A stretch of DNA of 37,443 nucleotides from the NCBI GenBank assembly GCA_021826025.1, contig JAKBBG010000010.1:1-37443 (forward strand). Direction: 5' to 3'. The notes under the pieces are model-generated. The model did not search any database and had not been told where the DNA came from. It worked only from the letters and a program-made list of their open reading frames with translations. Source of the DNA: Pseudomonadota bacterium. GTDB lineage: Bacteria > Pseudomonadota > Gammaproteobacteria > Burkholderiales > Ferrovaceae. The position numbers were made by a program, and so were the translations under genes. Shown here in pieces: positions 7,702 through 16,687 of the stretch (position 1 is its first letter; the number at the start of each line of letters is the position of its first letter).

Positions 7702-9111
7702 TCAAAGCACTTTGCGCTGGCTGGCCGGATGGATCTGCATCGCTTCCCGGTATTTGGCCACGGTGCGGCGGGCTACCGTGATGCCCTGATCGGCCAGAAT
7801 ATCTGAAATCTTGCTGTCGGACAGGGGGTTTTTTTGGTCTTCCGCGCCGATCAGCTGCTTGATCAGGGCCCGGATGGCCGTTGAAGAGGCGGCTCCGCCC
7901 GTTTCGGTTCCCACGTGGCTGCTGAAAAAGTATTTCAATTCAAACAGGCCGCGCGGCGTCAGCATGTATTTTTGCGAAGTCACCCGTGAAATGGTGGATT
8001 CGTGCAGGCCCAGTTCGTCTGCGATTTCCCGCAGAACCAGAGGCTTCATGGCCACTTCCCCGTGCTCGAGGAAGTTTTCCTGGCGTTCGACGATGGCGCG
8101 TGACACGCGCAGGATGGTGTCGAACCGCTGCTGGATGTTTTTGATCAGCCACCGGGCTTCCTGCAACTGGGTGGACAGGTGCCCGCCGCTGTCCCGGCCC
8201 CCTTTCATGAGGTCCGCATACAAGGCGTTGATGCGCAATTTCGGCATGACGTCCTGGTTGAGGCTGACTGCCCACTTTACGCCCGCCTTGCGGACGATGA
8301 CGTCCGGCGCCACATAGCGGGTTTCCGACTGGACGAACGCGGCGCCGGGTTTCGGGTTCAGGCCGGTGATGAGCTTCTGGGCCTGCCGCAGCGTTTCGTC
8401 GCTAGCCCCCAGGATTTTTTTCAGGCGTGAAAAATCGTGGGCGGCGAGCAGGGGCAGATGCTGCTTCACGATGGCCAGGGCGGCGGCGCGACCGCCGGCG
8501 GATTCCGGAAGGGCGTCCAGCTGGAGCGCCAGGCATTCGGACAGGTCGCGCGCGCCGACGCCGGCGGGATCGAGGGATTGGAGCAGTCGCAGCGCGACGT
8601 GGAGCTCGTCGGCTTCCATGCCGAGCGCTTCCGGCGCAGCCGCCCGGATTTCCTCGAGCGGGGTCTGCAGGTAGCCGGATTCGTCGAGATGTGCGAGCAG
8701 CAGGGAAATCAGCTGATGGTCGCGCTCGTTCAGGGGCATGAGCCGCAGCTGCGCCGACAGATGGTCCACCAGGGTGATGGGGGTGCTGGCCTGCTGAAAC
8801 GTTTCGGCCTCACCTTCGCTGTCCCGCCAGGCGGCGGAAGGCGTCTCGTCGACGGTCCAGGTTTCGCCGGAACCCCAGTCCGGCGAGGGTTCGGGGGCGG
8901 GTTCCGCGGCTTCGCCGGCAGGCTGCGACGGCGGGGCCGCAACGGGTTCCGCGCCCTGCTCTTCGCGTTCGAGCATGGGGTTTTGCATCAGGAACTTCTC
9001 CAGCTCCTGGTCCAGGTCCAGGGTGGACAGCTGCAACAGGCGGATGGATTGTTGCAGTTGCGGCGTGAGCGCCAGGTGCTGGACGTGTTTGAGCTGCAGG
9101 TTGACTTTCAT
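7702..9111 (-). CDS. rpoN: RNA polymerase sigma-54 factor RpoN
   Basis: Sigma-54 directs RNA polymerase to -24/-12 promoters that need enhancer-binding activators. The 469-residue protein has the glutamine- and leucine-rich activator-response region at residues 1-50, an acidic low-complexity stretch (about 55-110), and the core-binding domain. The C-terminal DNA-binding domain ends with the RpoN box ARRTVAKYRE at about 447-456. It follows lptB with a three-base gap. The usual chromosomal partner genes ptsN and hpf are downstream. I did not find a clear -24/-12 promoter within the window by eye. Confidence 0.97.
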   Translation of the reverse strand: MKVNLQLKHVQHLALTPQLQQSIRLLQLSTLDLDQELEKFLMQNPMLEREEQGAEPVAAPPSQPAGEAAEPAPEPSPDWGSGETWTVDETPSAAWRDSEGEAETFQQASTPITLVDHLSAQLRLMPLNERDHQLISLLLAHLDESGYLQTPLEEIRAAAPEALGMEADELHVALRLLQSLDPAGVGARDLSECLALQLDALPESAGGRAAALAIVKQHLPLLAAHDFSRLKKILGASDETLRQAQKLITGLNPKPGAAFVQSETRYVAPDVIVRKAGVKWAVSLNQDVMPKLRINALYADLMKGGRDSGGHLSTQLQEARWLIKNIQQRFDTILRVSRAIVERQENFLEHGEVAMKPLVLREIADELGLHESTISRVTSQKYMLTPRGLFELKYFFSSHVGTETGGAASSTAIRALIKQLIGAEDQKNPLSDSKISDILADQGITVARRTVAKYREAMQIHPASQRKVL

Positions 9112-9114
9112 GGC

Positions 9115-9837
9115 TTACAGCTTGAAATGCTCGCCGAGATAGACTTTCCGGACGCTTTCATTATAGATGATTTCGTCGGGATGGCCAGCGGCCAGGACGG
9201 AACCCTGGTTGATGATGTACGCGCGGTCGCAGATGCCGAGGGTTTCGCGAACGTTGTGGTCGGTGATGAGCACGCCGATGCCGCGCTGCTTGAGAAAACG
9301 GATGATCTGCTGGATGTCCATCACGGCGATGGGGTCCACGCCGGCAAACGGCTCGTCCAGGAGGATGAAACGCGGCTTGGTGGCAAGGGCGCGGGCGATT
9401 TCCACGCGGCGCCGCTCGCCTCCCGAAAGGCTGATGGAAGGGTTGTTGCGCAAATGCGCGATGTGCAGTTCGTCCAGCAGCTGGACCAGCTCTTCCTCGC
9501 AGTCCTGCTGGGACAGCCCGCGCAGTTCGAGGACGGAACGGATGTTTTCGGCAACGGTCATGCGCCGGAATATGGAAGCTTCCTGGGGCAGGTAGGACAG
9601 TCCCAGCTGGGAGCGCCGATGGATGGGCAGCAGGCTCAGGCGGGTTGAATCCAGGAAAATGTCGCCGCCGTCGAGGGGGATCAGTCCGACGATCATATAG
9701 AAACAGGTGGTTTTCCCGGCCCCGTTGGGCCCCAGCAGCCCCACGACTTCGCCGTTCTCCACGGAAAGCGACACGTCCTTGACGACAAGCCTGGAGCGGT
9801 AGCGTTTGACCAGGTGTTCAGCGCGCAGCAGGCTCAT
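9115..9837 (-). CDS. lptB: LPS export ABC transporter ATP-binding protein LptB
   Basis: LptB hydrolyses ATP in the cytoplasm to power LPS extraction by the LptB2FGC complex. The 240-residue protein shows Walker A GPNGAGKT, the Q-loop segment [10 protein letters not shown], the ABC signature [15 protein letters not shown] and Walker [14 protein letters not shown]. The ATG at 9837 sits in a four-base overlap with the lptA stop and is preceded by GGGAGGAAA on the minus strand. A longer open frame extends to 10149 but only reads lptA in the wrong frame. LptF and LptG are not in the window. Confidence 0.97.
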   Translation of the reverse strand: MSLLRAEHLVKRYRSRLVVKDVSLSVENGEVVGLLGPNGAGKTTCFYMIVGLIPLDGGDIFLDSTRLSLLPIHRRSQLGLSYLPQEASIFRRMTVAENIRSVLELRGLSQQDCEEELVQLLDELHIAHLRNNPSISLSGGERRRVEIARALATKPRFILLDEPFAGVDPIAVMDIQQIIRFLKQRGIGVLITDHNVRETLGICDRAYIINQGSVLAAGHPDEIIYNESVRKVYLGEHFKL

Positions 9838-10460
9838 GGCTTTCCTCCCGGGTCGCGCTTGCCCGGGTCGCGTTTCCCCGGGTCGGCTTTGGTGGGGGGC
9901 TGTCCGGCCGTGTCCGGATTCGCCTTTTCGCTCTTTTTGGGCTGCAAGGTGACATGCACGCGCCCGCCCGGTGCCGCCTGGTCCTGGCCGGGCCCGCCGC
10001 GTGCCTGGAGGAATTCGGTCTTGGTGTCGTAGGAAAGGTAGTCGCCCCGGATTTCGTCCTTGTCGCGATGCACCACCGCCTTCTCGAAAAGTTCCACGCG
10101 GTCGATTTTGCCGTTGTATTCCATGTGCTGCGCGACGCCGTCGATCCATTCGTTCACGCCGTCCCGCTTCTGCCGGAAGGTGACGGGGTTGCCGTAGGCC
10201 GACGCGTATTTGAACCCGTCGGGGTCTTCCCGCACGGTCATGTGGTCGGCCGTGAGCCGGATGGTGCCTTGGGTCAGGATGACTTTTCCTTCGAAATAGG
10301 TGATCTTCTTGGTGTCGTCCGCCGTCAGCTTGTCGGCCTCGATGTTGACCGGCTTGTCGCGGTCGCCCCGCTCTGCGTGGGCAGGCAGGCAGCAGGCGGC
10401 GAACAGCAGGACGGTGGCGTTAAGGGCGGCGCGGCGGCGGCAGGTAGGTGACTTTGGCAC
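9834..10460 (-). CDS. lptA: LPS transport periplasmic protein LptA
   Basis: LptA oligomers form the periplasmic bridge that carries LPS from LptC to LptD. The 208-residue precursor has a signal peptide ending in LPAHA at about residue 29, followed by the OstA-like beta-jellyroll ([13 protein letters not shown] through [11 protein letters not shown]). The last 45 residues are a proline- and lysine-rich tail with three copies of a K-x-D-P-G unit, encoded by a 15-base tandem repeat. The start overlaps lptC by 41 bases. The tail is longer than I expect for the family and is probably unstructured. Confidence 0.92.
   Translation of the reverse strand: MPKSPTCRRRAALNATVLLFAACCLPAHAERGDRDKPVNIEADKLTADDTKKITYFEGKVILTQGTIRLTADHMTVREDPDGFKYASAYGNPVTFRQKRDGVNEWIDGVAQHMEYNGKIDRVELFEKAVVHRDKDEIRGDYLSYDTKTEFLQARGGPGQDQAAPGGRVHVTLQPKKSEKANPDTAGQPPTKADPGKRDPGKRDPGGKP
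9847..9891 (-). repeat. Three 15-base tandem repeats in the 3' end of lptA
   Basis: Units at 9847-9861, 9862-9876 and 9877-9891 share the plus-strand core CCCGGGTCG and differ at a few positions. They encode consecutive K-A/R-D-P-G pentapeptides in frame. The array ends ten bases before the lptB start codon, immediately upstream of the lptB ribosome binding site. Confidence 0.85.
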
Positions 10461-11007
10461 GGGTGAATTCGGCTATCCGGGTCTTGTTGTTGGCGATCAT
10501 GCTGAGCGCGGTCAGGATGTTTTTTCCATAATGGATCACGACGGGCTGGTCCGAAATGCCGATGCCCCGCTGTGGGTAGACCTTGAGTATGGAGGTGTTG
10601 ACCACGGTTAGCGGCTGGTCCTGGGTGGGTTCGCGGGTGACGACCACGTTGCCCGTGAAAACCACTTCGTCCTCCTTTCCCGAACGGACGGCGCGTTCTG
10701 AACGTACGGTGATCGCAGGGGCGTCAGGCTCCAGGGACGTAAACACCACGTCGTCGAAATGCGACGTGTCGTCGTCGGGGTAATGTACCATTTTACTGGC
10801 GTTGAGCGTATAGCGGATCTGTCCCCGATCCCCCAGCTGGCGGGCGGCGAAACGCTCCATGACGAGGTCGGGGTCGTGGCGCAGCCGGCGTCCTTCGGGC
10901 AGGGGGTTGCTTTCCACCACGCGCCACAGCCAGGCCGTCACCATGGCCAGCAGCAGGACGACCGCGACCGGGGCCCAGGCTTCCAGGTTGTGGGTCAGCC
11001 GAGCCAT
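10420..11007 (-). CDS. lptC: LPS export protein LptC
   Basis: LptC is the single-pass inner-membrane protein that receives LPS from LptB2FG and hands it to LptA. The 195-residue protein has one N-terminal membrane helix at about residues 12-30 and then a periplasmic OstA-like domain. Motifs include RYTLNASKMVHYPDD and the late QGIGISDQPV-like stretch (residues about 155-165). The start ATG at 11007 overlaps the kdsC 3' end by 13 bases. A second ATG seven codons upstream (11028) is possible but would lengthen the overlap. The order kdsC-lptC-lptA-lptB is typical of beta- and gammaproteobacteria. Confidence 0.92.
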   Translation of the reverse strand: MARLTHNLEAWAPVAVVLLLAMVTAWLWRVVESNPLPEGRRLRHDPDLVMERFAARQLGDRGQIRYTLNASKMVHYPDDDTSHFDDVVFTSLEPDAPAITVRSERAVRSGKEDEVVFTGNVVVTREPTQDQPLTVVNTSILKVYPQRGIGISDQPVVIHYGKNILTALSMIANNKTRIAEFTRAKVTYLPPPRRP

Positions 11008-11534
11008 GGGCGCAGCGTCTCCTGCCATTGTCCGCGGGCGCCCAGCAGCATTTCCGCAGCGCAGCGCACGGCGCCGCGCCCTCCCCCGAGCGGCGCGATC
11101 CAGTGCGCCTGGGCCCGCACCGCTTCCGGCGCTTCGGGGACCGTCAGCGCGAGGCCGCTGGCACGCAGGACCGGCAGGTCGGGCAGGTCGTCGCCCATGT
11201 AGGCGACGGCGTTCCAGTCCAGGCCGAGCTGGTCGAGCAGGGACTGGCAGGCGGCGCGCTTGTCCTGTGAGCCCTGGATGACGTGCCGGATGCCCAGCTC
11301 GCGGGCACGCGCGTCGACGATGGGGGACGTGCGGCCGGTGATGATGGCGATGGCGATGCCGCCTTGCTGCAGCAGCTTGAGCCCGAGGCCGTCGCGCACA
11401 TGGAACGATTTGGACTCGCGCCCTTCGCTGTCGAACGTGAGGGCGCCGTCCGTCATGACGCCATCCACGTCGAAGGCGGCGAGACGGATTTCCGTCGCCC
11501 GCCGGGCCAGCGCTTCGGGAGTGAGCGTCGCCAT
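10995..11534 (-). CDS. kdsC: 3-deoxy-D-manno-octulosonate 8-phosphate phosphatase KdsC
   Basis: KdsC releases phosphate from Kdo 8-phosphate, the last step before CMP-Kdo formation for lipid A-core assembly. The 179-residue HAD-superfamily enzyme has the nucleophile motif FDVDGVMTDG at residues 21-30, the threonine motif IITGRTS, the lysine in QGSQDKRAA, and the acidic motif AYMGDDLPDLP. It has the compact size of the tetrameric C0-type HAD phosphatases. It starts two bases after the kdsD stop. Confidence 0.96.
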   Translation of the reverse strand: MATLTPEALARRATEIRLAAFDVDGVMTDGALTFDSEGRESKSFHVRDGLGLKLLQQGGIAIAIITGRTSPIVDARARELGIRHVIQGSQDKRAACQSLLDQLGLDWNAVAYMGDDLPDLPVLRASGLALTVPEAPEAVRAQAHWIAPLGGGRGAVRCAAEMLLGARGQWQETLRPWLG

Positions 11535-11536
11535 GG

Positions 11537-12511
11537 TCAGATGATGCCGGCGCGCAGGAGGTCGTGCATGTTGAATGCGCCCACGAGCTTGCCGTCATCG
11601 TCCACGACGAACAGGCCGAATATCTTGCGCTCCTGCATGATCGCCGCCGCTTCGGCCGCCAGGGCGTCAGGCCGGGTCACCACGGGATGGGTGGTCATCA
11701 GGTCGCACACCTTGATGTCGTGAATGGCGGTCTGTCCGCTTTCCAGGGCGCGGCGCAGGTCGCCGTCCGTGAAGGCCCCGACGAGCCTGCCCTGCTCATC
11801 CACCACGGCGGTCATGCCCAGCGCCTTGTCGGACATTTCCACGAGCGCCTGCGCCACGGTCGCCCCGGAAGGGACGCGCGGCACCCGCAGGTCCCCGTGC
11901 ATGATTTCCTGGACCGTGAGCAGCAGCCGTTTCCCGAGGGACCCGCCGGGATGGGTGCGGGCGAAGTCGGCGGCGGAAAAACCCCTGGCCTTGAGCAGGG
12001 TGACGGCCAGGGCGTCCCCCAATGCCAGTACGGCCGTGGTGCTGGCCGTGGGCGCCAGGTTGAGCGGGCAGGCTTCGCGCGAAACCGAGGCGTCCAGGTG
12101 CACGTCCGCCAGGCGGGCGAGGCGGGACTGCGGGTTGCCGGTGATGGCGATGAGGCGCGTGCCGCGCCGCTTGAGGAGCGGGGCGATGACCAGGAGCTCC
12201 TCGCTTTCGCCCGAATTCGACAGGGCCAGCAGCAGGTCTTCTGCCGCGATCATGCCGAGGTCGCCGTGGCTTGCTTCGGCCGGATGCATGAAGAATGCCG
12301 GGGTTCCGGTGCTTGCAAGCGTGGAAGCGATCTTGTTGCCCACGTGCCCGGATTTGCCGATGCCGCTGACCACGATCCGCCCCGTGCAGGCGAGCATGAG
12401 GTGGTGGGCGGCGACAAACGAATCGTCGAGCCGTGCGGACAGCTGTTCGATGGCTTCGGACTCGATGGACATCACGTCACCGGCCAGGTCGAGAATGGAT
12501 GCGTCGTTCAT
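11537..12511 (-). CDS. kdsD: Arabinose-5-phosphate isomerase KdsD
   Basis: KdsD converts ribulose 5-phosphate to arabinose 5-phosphate, the first committed step to Kdo. The 324-residue protein has an N-terminal SIS sugar-isomerase domain (about residues 40-180) with VVSGIGKSGHVGNKIA and LALSNSGESEEL, followed by two CBS domains to the C-terminus, the usual KdsD layout. The start ATG at 12511 gives MNDASILDLAG. A longer open frame upstream runs through the divergent promoter region and was rejected. It is the first gene of the operon that ends with rapZ. Confidence 0.96.
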   Translation of the reverse strand: MNDASILDLAGDVMSIESEAIEQLSARLDDSFVAAHHLMLACTGRIVVSGIGKSGHVGNKIASTLASTGTPAFFMHPAEASHGDLGMIAAEDLLLALSNSGESEELLVIAPLLKRRGTRLIAITGNPQSRLARLADVHLDASVSREACPLNLAPTASTTAVLALGDALAVTLLKARGFSAADFARTHPGGSLGKRLLLTVQEIMHGDLRVPRVPSGATVAQALVEMSDKALGMTAVVDEQGRLVGAFTDGDLRRALESGQTAIHDIKVCDLMTTHPVVTRPDALAAEAAAIMQERKIFGLFVVDDDGKLVGAFNMHDLLRAGII

Positions 12512-12545
12512 GGATGCTTTGGCGCCTCGGGAATCATGACTTGGA

Positions 12546-12553
12546 ATTATACT
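12546..12553. promoter_or_regulatory. Overlapping divergent -10 boxes between kdsD and the antiporter gene
   Basis: The 49-base interval contains ATTATACT. On the minus strand bases 12551-12546 read TATAAT, a perfect -10 that would start kdsD transcription near 12539. On the plus strand bases 12548-12553 read TATACT, which would start near 12560, almost exactly at the antiporter ATG (12561). No convincing -35 is seen on either strand. The motif is plain; promoter activity is inferred. Confidence 0.4.
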
Positions 12554-12560
12554 TGAGGGG

Positions 12561-14531
12561 ATGAACGATACGCTTGAACTTGTCCTGATTTTGCTGCTGT
12601 CGGCCACAGTGACGGTGTCGCTTTTCAAGCGGTTTCGGTTGCCGGCCATGCTGGGCTACCTGCTTGCTGGCATCCTGATCGGTCCCCATGCCACCGGCCT
12701 CATCCCGCCGGACGAAGGAACCCGGGGGCTTGCGGAGTTTGGCGTCATTTTCCTGATGTTTACCGTGGGCCTGGAGTTCAGCCTGGGCCAGCTGGTGTCC
12801 ATGCGGCGTACCGTATTCGGCCTGGGAGGGGCGCAGATGGCCGTCACCCTGGCCGCGGGCTTTGGCCTTGCCCGCGCCGCCGGGCTCGACTGGCAGGGCA
12901 GCGTGGCCCTGGCCGGGGCGCTGGCGCTTTCCTCCACCGCCATCGTGTCGCGCCTGCTGTCGGAACGGCTGGAGCTCAAATCGCCCCATGGCCAGCGCAT
13001 CATGGGCGTGATGCTGTTCCAGGATTTGGCGGTGGTGCCCCTGCTCATCCTGATTCCCGAGCTCGCGCAGCACCAGGGGGGGCTTGTCCACGTGCTGGGG
13101 TTTGCAGCGCTCAAGGCCGTCGTGGTCCTGGCCCTGCTGCTCGGCTTCGGGAAGCGGTTCATGAGCCGCTGGTTCAACTGGGTGGCCCGGCAAAAGTCTT
13201 CCGAAGTGTTCATCCTCAACGTGCTGCTCGCGACCCTCGCCATGGCCTGGATCACCCATCGCGCCGGCCTTTCCCTGGCGCTCGGCGCCTTCGTGTCCGG
13301 CGTGCTGATTTCCGAGACCGATTACCGGTACCAGGTCGAAGACTATATCAAGCCGTTTCGCGACGTGTTGCTGGGGCTGTTCTTCATTTCCATCGGAGCC
13401 CTGCTCGACCTTTCGGTGGTGGCATCCCAGTTTCCCTGGGTGGTCGGCGTGCTGGTCGTGTTGCTGCTGCTCAAGCTCGCCATCGTGTACGGGCTGGCGC
13501 GGATGTTCGGCGACATCGATTCGGTGGCGTTGCGCACGGCCCTTGCCGTGGCGCCGGCCGGTGAGTTCGGCTTCGTCCTGCTGGCCCAGGCGGAAGGGGT
13601 CCGGCTGTTGCCGGAAGCCACGCTGCAGGTGGCGCTGGCCGCCATGCTGGTGTCCATGCTGCTGTCGCCGCTCATCATCCTGATGAGCGACCGCATCGTC
13701 ATGTACTGCTGCGAAAGCGAATGGACCTTGCGTTCCCTGGCCCTGCACGAACTTTCGGCCCGCAGCTACGGCGCGCACAGGCACGTCATCGTGTGCGGGT
13801 ACGGGCGCAGCGGACAGAACCTGTCCCGCTTCCTGGAGCAGGAAGGCCTGACGGTCATCGCACTCGACATGGATCCGCAGCGCGTGAGGGCAGCGGCCGT
13901 CGCCGGCGAATCGGTGGTATTCGGCGATGCCGGGCGGCGCGAAGTGCTGGTGGCCGCAGGCTTGCACCGGGCCGCGGCGGTGGTGGTGACGTTTGCCGAC
14001 ACCGCCGTGTCGCTGGCCATCATCAGTCACGTGCGCGAACTGGAGCCCGGGCTGCCGGTCATCGTGCGCACGTTCGACGATGCCGACCTGGATCGCCTGA
14101 AAGACGCCGGCGCGGCCGAAGTGGTTCCGGAAATCCTGGAAGGCTCCCTGATGCTTGCGTCCCACGCCATGCTGGAGCTGGGCGTTCCCCTGGCGCGCGT
14201 TCTCAAGCGCATCCGGCAGGTGCGGTCCGAGCGGTATCACCTGATGCGCGGCTTTTTCCGAGGAACCACGGACGAGGCGGGGGAAAGCGCGGAGCAATCG
14301 CAGCCCAGGCTGCATTCCGTGGTCATCAACGAAGGGGCTTATGCCAACGGTCGCATGCTGCGGGACCTCATGCTGGACCAGCTGGGCGTGGAAGTGACGG
14401 CCATCCGCCGGCATGGCATCCGCGGCCTCATGCCCGGCGCCGAAACCCGGCTGGTGCCCATGGACGTGGTGGTGCTGCTGGGACTGCCGGAATCCCTGTC
14501 ACAAGCTGAAACACGGTTGCTGCAGGGCTGA
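12561..14531 (+). CDS. CPA2-family cation:proton antiporter with RCK domains (KefB/KefC/YbaL-like)
   Basis: This 656-residue inner-membrane protein resembles KefB/KefC/YbaL, monovalent cation (typically K+)/H+ antiporters. The N-terminal 380 residues hold about 12 hydrophobic segments with the conserved LLAGILIGPHATG and MFTVGLEFSL motifs. A cytoplasmic RCK_N (TrkA-N) NAD-binding domain follows, with HVIVCGYGRSGQN at about residue 413. An RCK_C (TrkA-C) domain covers the last 80 residues. Substrate and gating ligand cannot be read from the sequence. Divergent pairing with kdsD is common in betaproteobacteria. A separate ancillary subunit (KefF/KefG) is not adjacent. Confidence 0.92.
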   Translation: MNDTLELVLILLLSATVTVSLFKRFRLPAMLGYLLAGILIGPHATGLIPPDEGTRGLAEFGVIFLMFTVGLEFSLGQLVSMRRTVFGLGGAQMAVTLAAGFGLARAAGLDWQGSVALAGALALSSTAIVSRLLSERLELKSPHGQRIMGVMLFQDLAVVPLLILIPELAQHQGGLVHVLGFAALKAVVVLALLLGFGKRFMSRWFNWVARQKSSEVFILNVLLATLAMAWITHRAGLSLALGAFVSGVLISETDYRYQVEDYIKPFRDVLLGLFFISIGALLDLSVVASQFPWVVGVLVVLLLLKLAIVYGLARMFGDIDSVALRTALAVAPAGEFGFVLLAQAEGVRLLPEATLQVALAAMLVSMLLSPLIILMSDRIVMYCCESEWTLRSLALHELSARSYGAHRHVIVCGYGRSGQNLSRFLEQEGLTVIALDMDPQRVRAAAVAGESVVFGDAGRREVLVAAGLHRAAAVVVTFADTAVSLAIISHVRELEPGLPVIVRTFDDADLDRLKDAGAAEVVPEILEGSLMLASHAMLELGVPLARVLKRIRQVRSERYHLMRGFFRGTTDEAGESAEQSQPRLHSVVINEGAYANGRMLRDLMLDQLGVEVTAIRRHGIRGLMPGAETRLVPMDVVVLLGLPESLSQAETRLLQG

Positions 14532-14533
14532 AG

Positions 14534-14563
14534 TTGGTCAGCAGCCCTCCGGTGGTTTAACAT
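14534..14563 (+). promoter_or_regulatory. Weak candidate promoter for the mla operon
   Basis: In the 68-base gap before mlaF, TTGGTC (14534-14539) and TAACAT (14558-14563) are 18 bases apart. Both boxes are poor matches, three and four of six. No terminator hairpin with a T-run is seen after the antiporter gene, so readthrough is equally possible. Confidence 0.2.
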
Positions 14564-14599
14564 AGCGCGTTTCGATCCTGCGGTATTTGTGTCAGAGAC

Positions 14600-15400
14600 G
14601 TGACAAACCTGGTAGAAATTTCCGACCTGAATTTCGGGTACAACGACCGGCTGGTACTCAAGGGCATCAACCTGACGGTGCCCAAAGGCAGCCTGGTCGC
14701 CATCATGGGGCTGAGCGGATGCGGCAAGACCACCCTGCTGCGGCTGATCGGCGGCCAGCTGCGTGCGCGCGAAGGTTCCGTGGAAGTGGCCGGCTACCGG
14801 CTCAACCACATCAGCCAGCACGACCTGTACGTCCTGCGCCGGCGCCTGGGAATGCTGTTCCAGTTCGGCGCGCTGTTTACCGATCTGTCCGTTTACGACA
14901 ACGTGGCGTTCCAGATGCGCGAACATACTGATTTGCCGGAAAGCCTCATCCGGGACCTGACGCTCATGAAGCTCAATGCCGTGGGCCTGCGCGGCGTGCA
15001 TTCCCTCATGCCGTCCGAACTGTCCGGCGGCATGGCGCGGCGCGTGGCGCTCGCACGGGCCACGGCGCTGGATCCGGAACTGATCCTCTACGACGAGCCG
15101 TTTGCAGGGCTCGACCCCATTTCGCTCGGCGTGATCGGCCAGCTCATCCGCCGCCTCAATGATGCGCTCGGCGCCACATCGGTGCTGGTGACGCACGATG
15201 TCCAGGAGTCCTTGAAAATTGTCGATTACGTGTACTTTGTTTCCGAAGGGGTTATCGTGGCCCAGGGGACGCCGGATGAGATACGCGCGTCCGCCACGCC
15301 TTTCGTGCACCAGTTTGTCTGGGGTGAAGTGGATGGCCCGTTGCCGTTCCACTACCCGGCGCAAGCCATGCAGAACGACCTTGGCCTGAGAGGGGGTTGA
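14600..15400 (+). CDS. mlaF: Phospholipid ABC transporter ATP-binding protein MlaF
   Basis: MlaF is the cytoplasmic ATPase of the MlaFEDB complex, which moves phospholipids between the inner and outer membranes. The 266-residue protein has Walker A GLSGCGKT at residues 37-44, the signature [14 protein letters not shown] and Walker [14 protein letters not shown]. The Q-loop segment [12 protein letters not shown] is characteristic of Mla/Mce-type ATPases. The start is GTG at 14600, giving [14 protein letters not shown]. It opens a long same-strand run of genes. Confidence 0.94.
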   Translation: MTNLVEISDLNFGYNDRLVLKGINLTVPKGSLVAIMGLSGCGKTTLLRLIGGQLRAREGSVEVAGYRLNHISQHDLYVLRRRLGMLFQFGALFTDLSVYDNVAFQMREHTDLPESLIRDLTLMKLNAVGLRGVHSLMPSELSGGMARRVALARATALDPELILYDEPFAGLDPISLGVIGQLIRRLNDALGATSVLVTHDVQESLKIVDYVYFVSEGVIVAQGTPDEIRASATPFVHQFVWGEVDGPLPFHYPAQAMQNDLGLRGG

Positions 15401-15404
15401 TACC

Positions 15405-16205
15405 ATGCCTTTGGAAAGAACCCTGCGCGGGGTCCGCCTGATCGGCGACCGGACGCTCCGGATCGTGGAAAGGGTCGGGGCCACCGTCGCGTTCCTGGGG
15501 CTGATACTGGCCCAGTCGGGCCCGAGCTTCCGCCGCTTCGGGCTGGTGATCCGGGAAATCTTCTATGCCGGCGTACAGTCCCTCATCATCATCCTGGTGT
15601 CCGGCCTGTTCGTGGGCATGGTGTTGGGCCTGCAGGGCCATGAAACCTTGCAGAACTACGGATCGGAACAAAGCGTGGGCGTGCTGGTGGCCCTTTCGCT
15701 GGTGCGCGAGCTGGGGCCGGTGGTGTCCGCCCTGCTGTTCGCGAGCAGGGCCGGTTCGGCCATCACGGCGGAAATCGGCCTGATGAAGGCGACCGAGCAG
15801 CTGTCGGCCATGGAAATGATGGCCGTCAGCCCGATCGCGCGTGTCGTGGCCCCCCGTTTCTGGGGCGGCGTGTTTTCCATGCCGCTGCTCGCCATGCTGT
15901 TCAGCGCCATGGGCATCATCGGCGGGTTTCTGGTGGCCGTGGTGATCATCGGCGTGGATGACGGCGCATTCTGGTCCCAGATGCAGGCGGCCGTGGATTT
16001 CCGGCACGACATCGTCAACGGGATCATCAAAAGCGTGGTGTTCGGGGTTGCCGTTTCCGCGATCGCCACGTTCGAAGGCTACGAGGCGCCCCCCACGGCG
16101 GAAGGGGTGTCCGGCGCAACCACGCGCACCGTGGTGAGTTCGTCGCTGGCCATACTGGCGCTGGACCTGGTCATGACGGCATTTATGCTGAAGGGGTGGA
16201 ATTGA
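15405..16205 (+). CDS. mlaE: Phospholipid ABC transporter permease MlaE
   Basis: MlaE is the integral inner-membrane subunit of the Mla complex. The 266-residue MlaE/YrbE-family protein begins with an amphipathic helix and then about five membrane segments. Conserved stretches include [30 protein letters not shown] and the [16 protein letters not shown] coupling region. A GAGGGGG ribosome binding site precedes the ATG at 15405. The stop TGA overlaps the mlaD ATG in a TGATG junction. Confidence 0.94.
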   Translation: MPLERTLRGVRLIGDRTLRIVERVGATVAFLGLILAQSGPSFRRFGLVIREIFYAGVQSLIIILVSGLFVGMVLGLQGHETLQNYGSEQSVGVLVALSLVRELGPVVSALLFASRAGSAITAEIGLMKATEQLSAMEMMAVSPIARVVAPRFWGGVFSMPLLAMLFSAMGIIGGFLVAVVIIGVDDGAFWSQMQAAVDFRHDIVNGIIKSVVFGVAVSAIATFEGYEAPPTAEGVSGATTRTVVSSSLAILALDLVMTAFMLKGWN

Positions 16206-16687
16206 TGGAACGCGGCACTTTGAATCTTTGGGTAGGCATTTTTGTCCTGCTGGGTTTTATTTCCTTTCTGATGCTCGCGTTCAAGGTGGGCAACCTGACG
16301 GCCGGCGGGTCGGGCAGCACCTACACCGTGGTGGCGCATTTTGACAACATCGGGCAGCTCAAGGAGCGGGCGCCCGTCCGCAGCGCGGGCGTGCTGGTGG
16401 GCCGCGTCCAGGGCGTGCAGTTCGACCCCGTGCACTACAACGCGGAAGTGACAATGGCCATCGATTCCCAGTTCAAGTTTCCCAAGGACACGTCCGCGTC
16501 GGTGCTGACGTCCGGCATTCTCGGGGAACAATATATCGGCCTGGATGCAGGCGGCGACGACAAGATGCTCAAGAACGGCGATGAAATCAAGCTGACGCAG
16601 GGCGCCATGGTTCTGGAGCGGCTGATCGGGCAGTTCCTGTTCAGCAAGGCCCAGGAAGGCAACGCCGACAAGGGAGGTCAAAAATGA
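16205..16687 (+). CDS. mlaD: Mla complex MCE-domain protein MlaD
   Basis: MlaD is anchored in the inner membrane and forms a hexameric ring with a hydrophobic lipid channel in the periplasm. The 160-residue protein has one N-terminal membrane helix (about residues 9-28) and a single MCE domain. The domain shows YTVVAHFDNIGQLKERAPV, the GVLVGRVQ strand and GILGEQYIGL. The ATG at 16205 was preferred over GTG 16196: it overlaps the mlaE stop and has AAGGGG eight bases upstream. The C-terminal tail after the MCE domain is shorter than in E. coli. Confidence 0.93.
   Translation: MERGTLNLWVGIFVLLGFISFLMLAFKVGNLTAGGSGSTYTVVAHFDNIGQLKERAPVRSAGVLVGRVQGVQFDPVHYNAEVTMAIDSQFKFPKDTSASVLTSGILGEQYIGLDAGGDDKMLKNGDEIKLTQGAMVLERLIGQFLFSKAQEGNADKGGQK

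Noticed and set aside
12534-14414. 626-codon minus-strand open frame opposite the antiporter gene
   Set aside because: Histidine- and glutamine-rich low-complexity translation caused by the opposite strand's codon bias; the plus-strand gene is certain.
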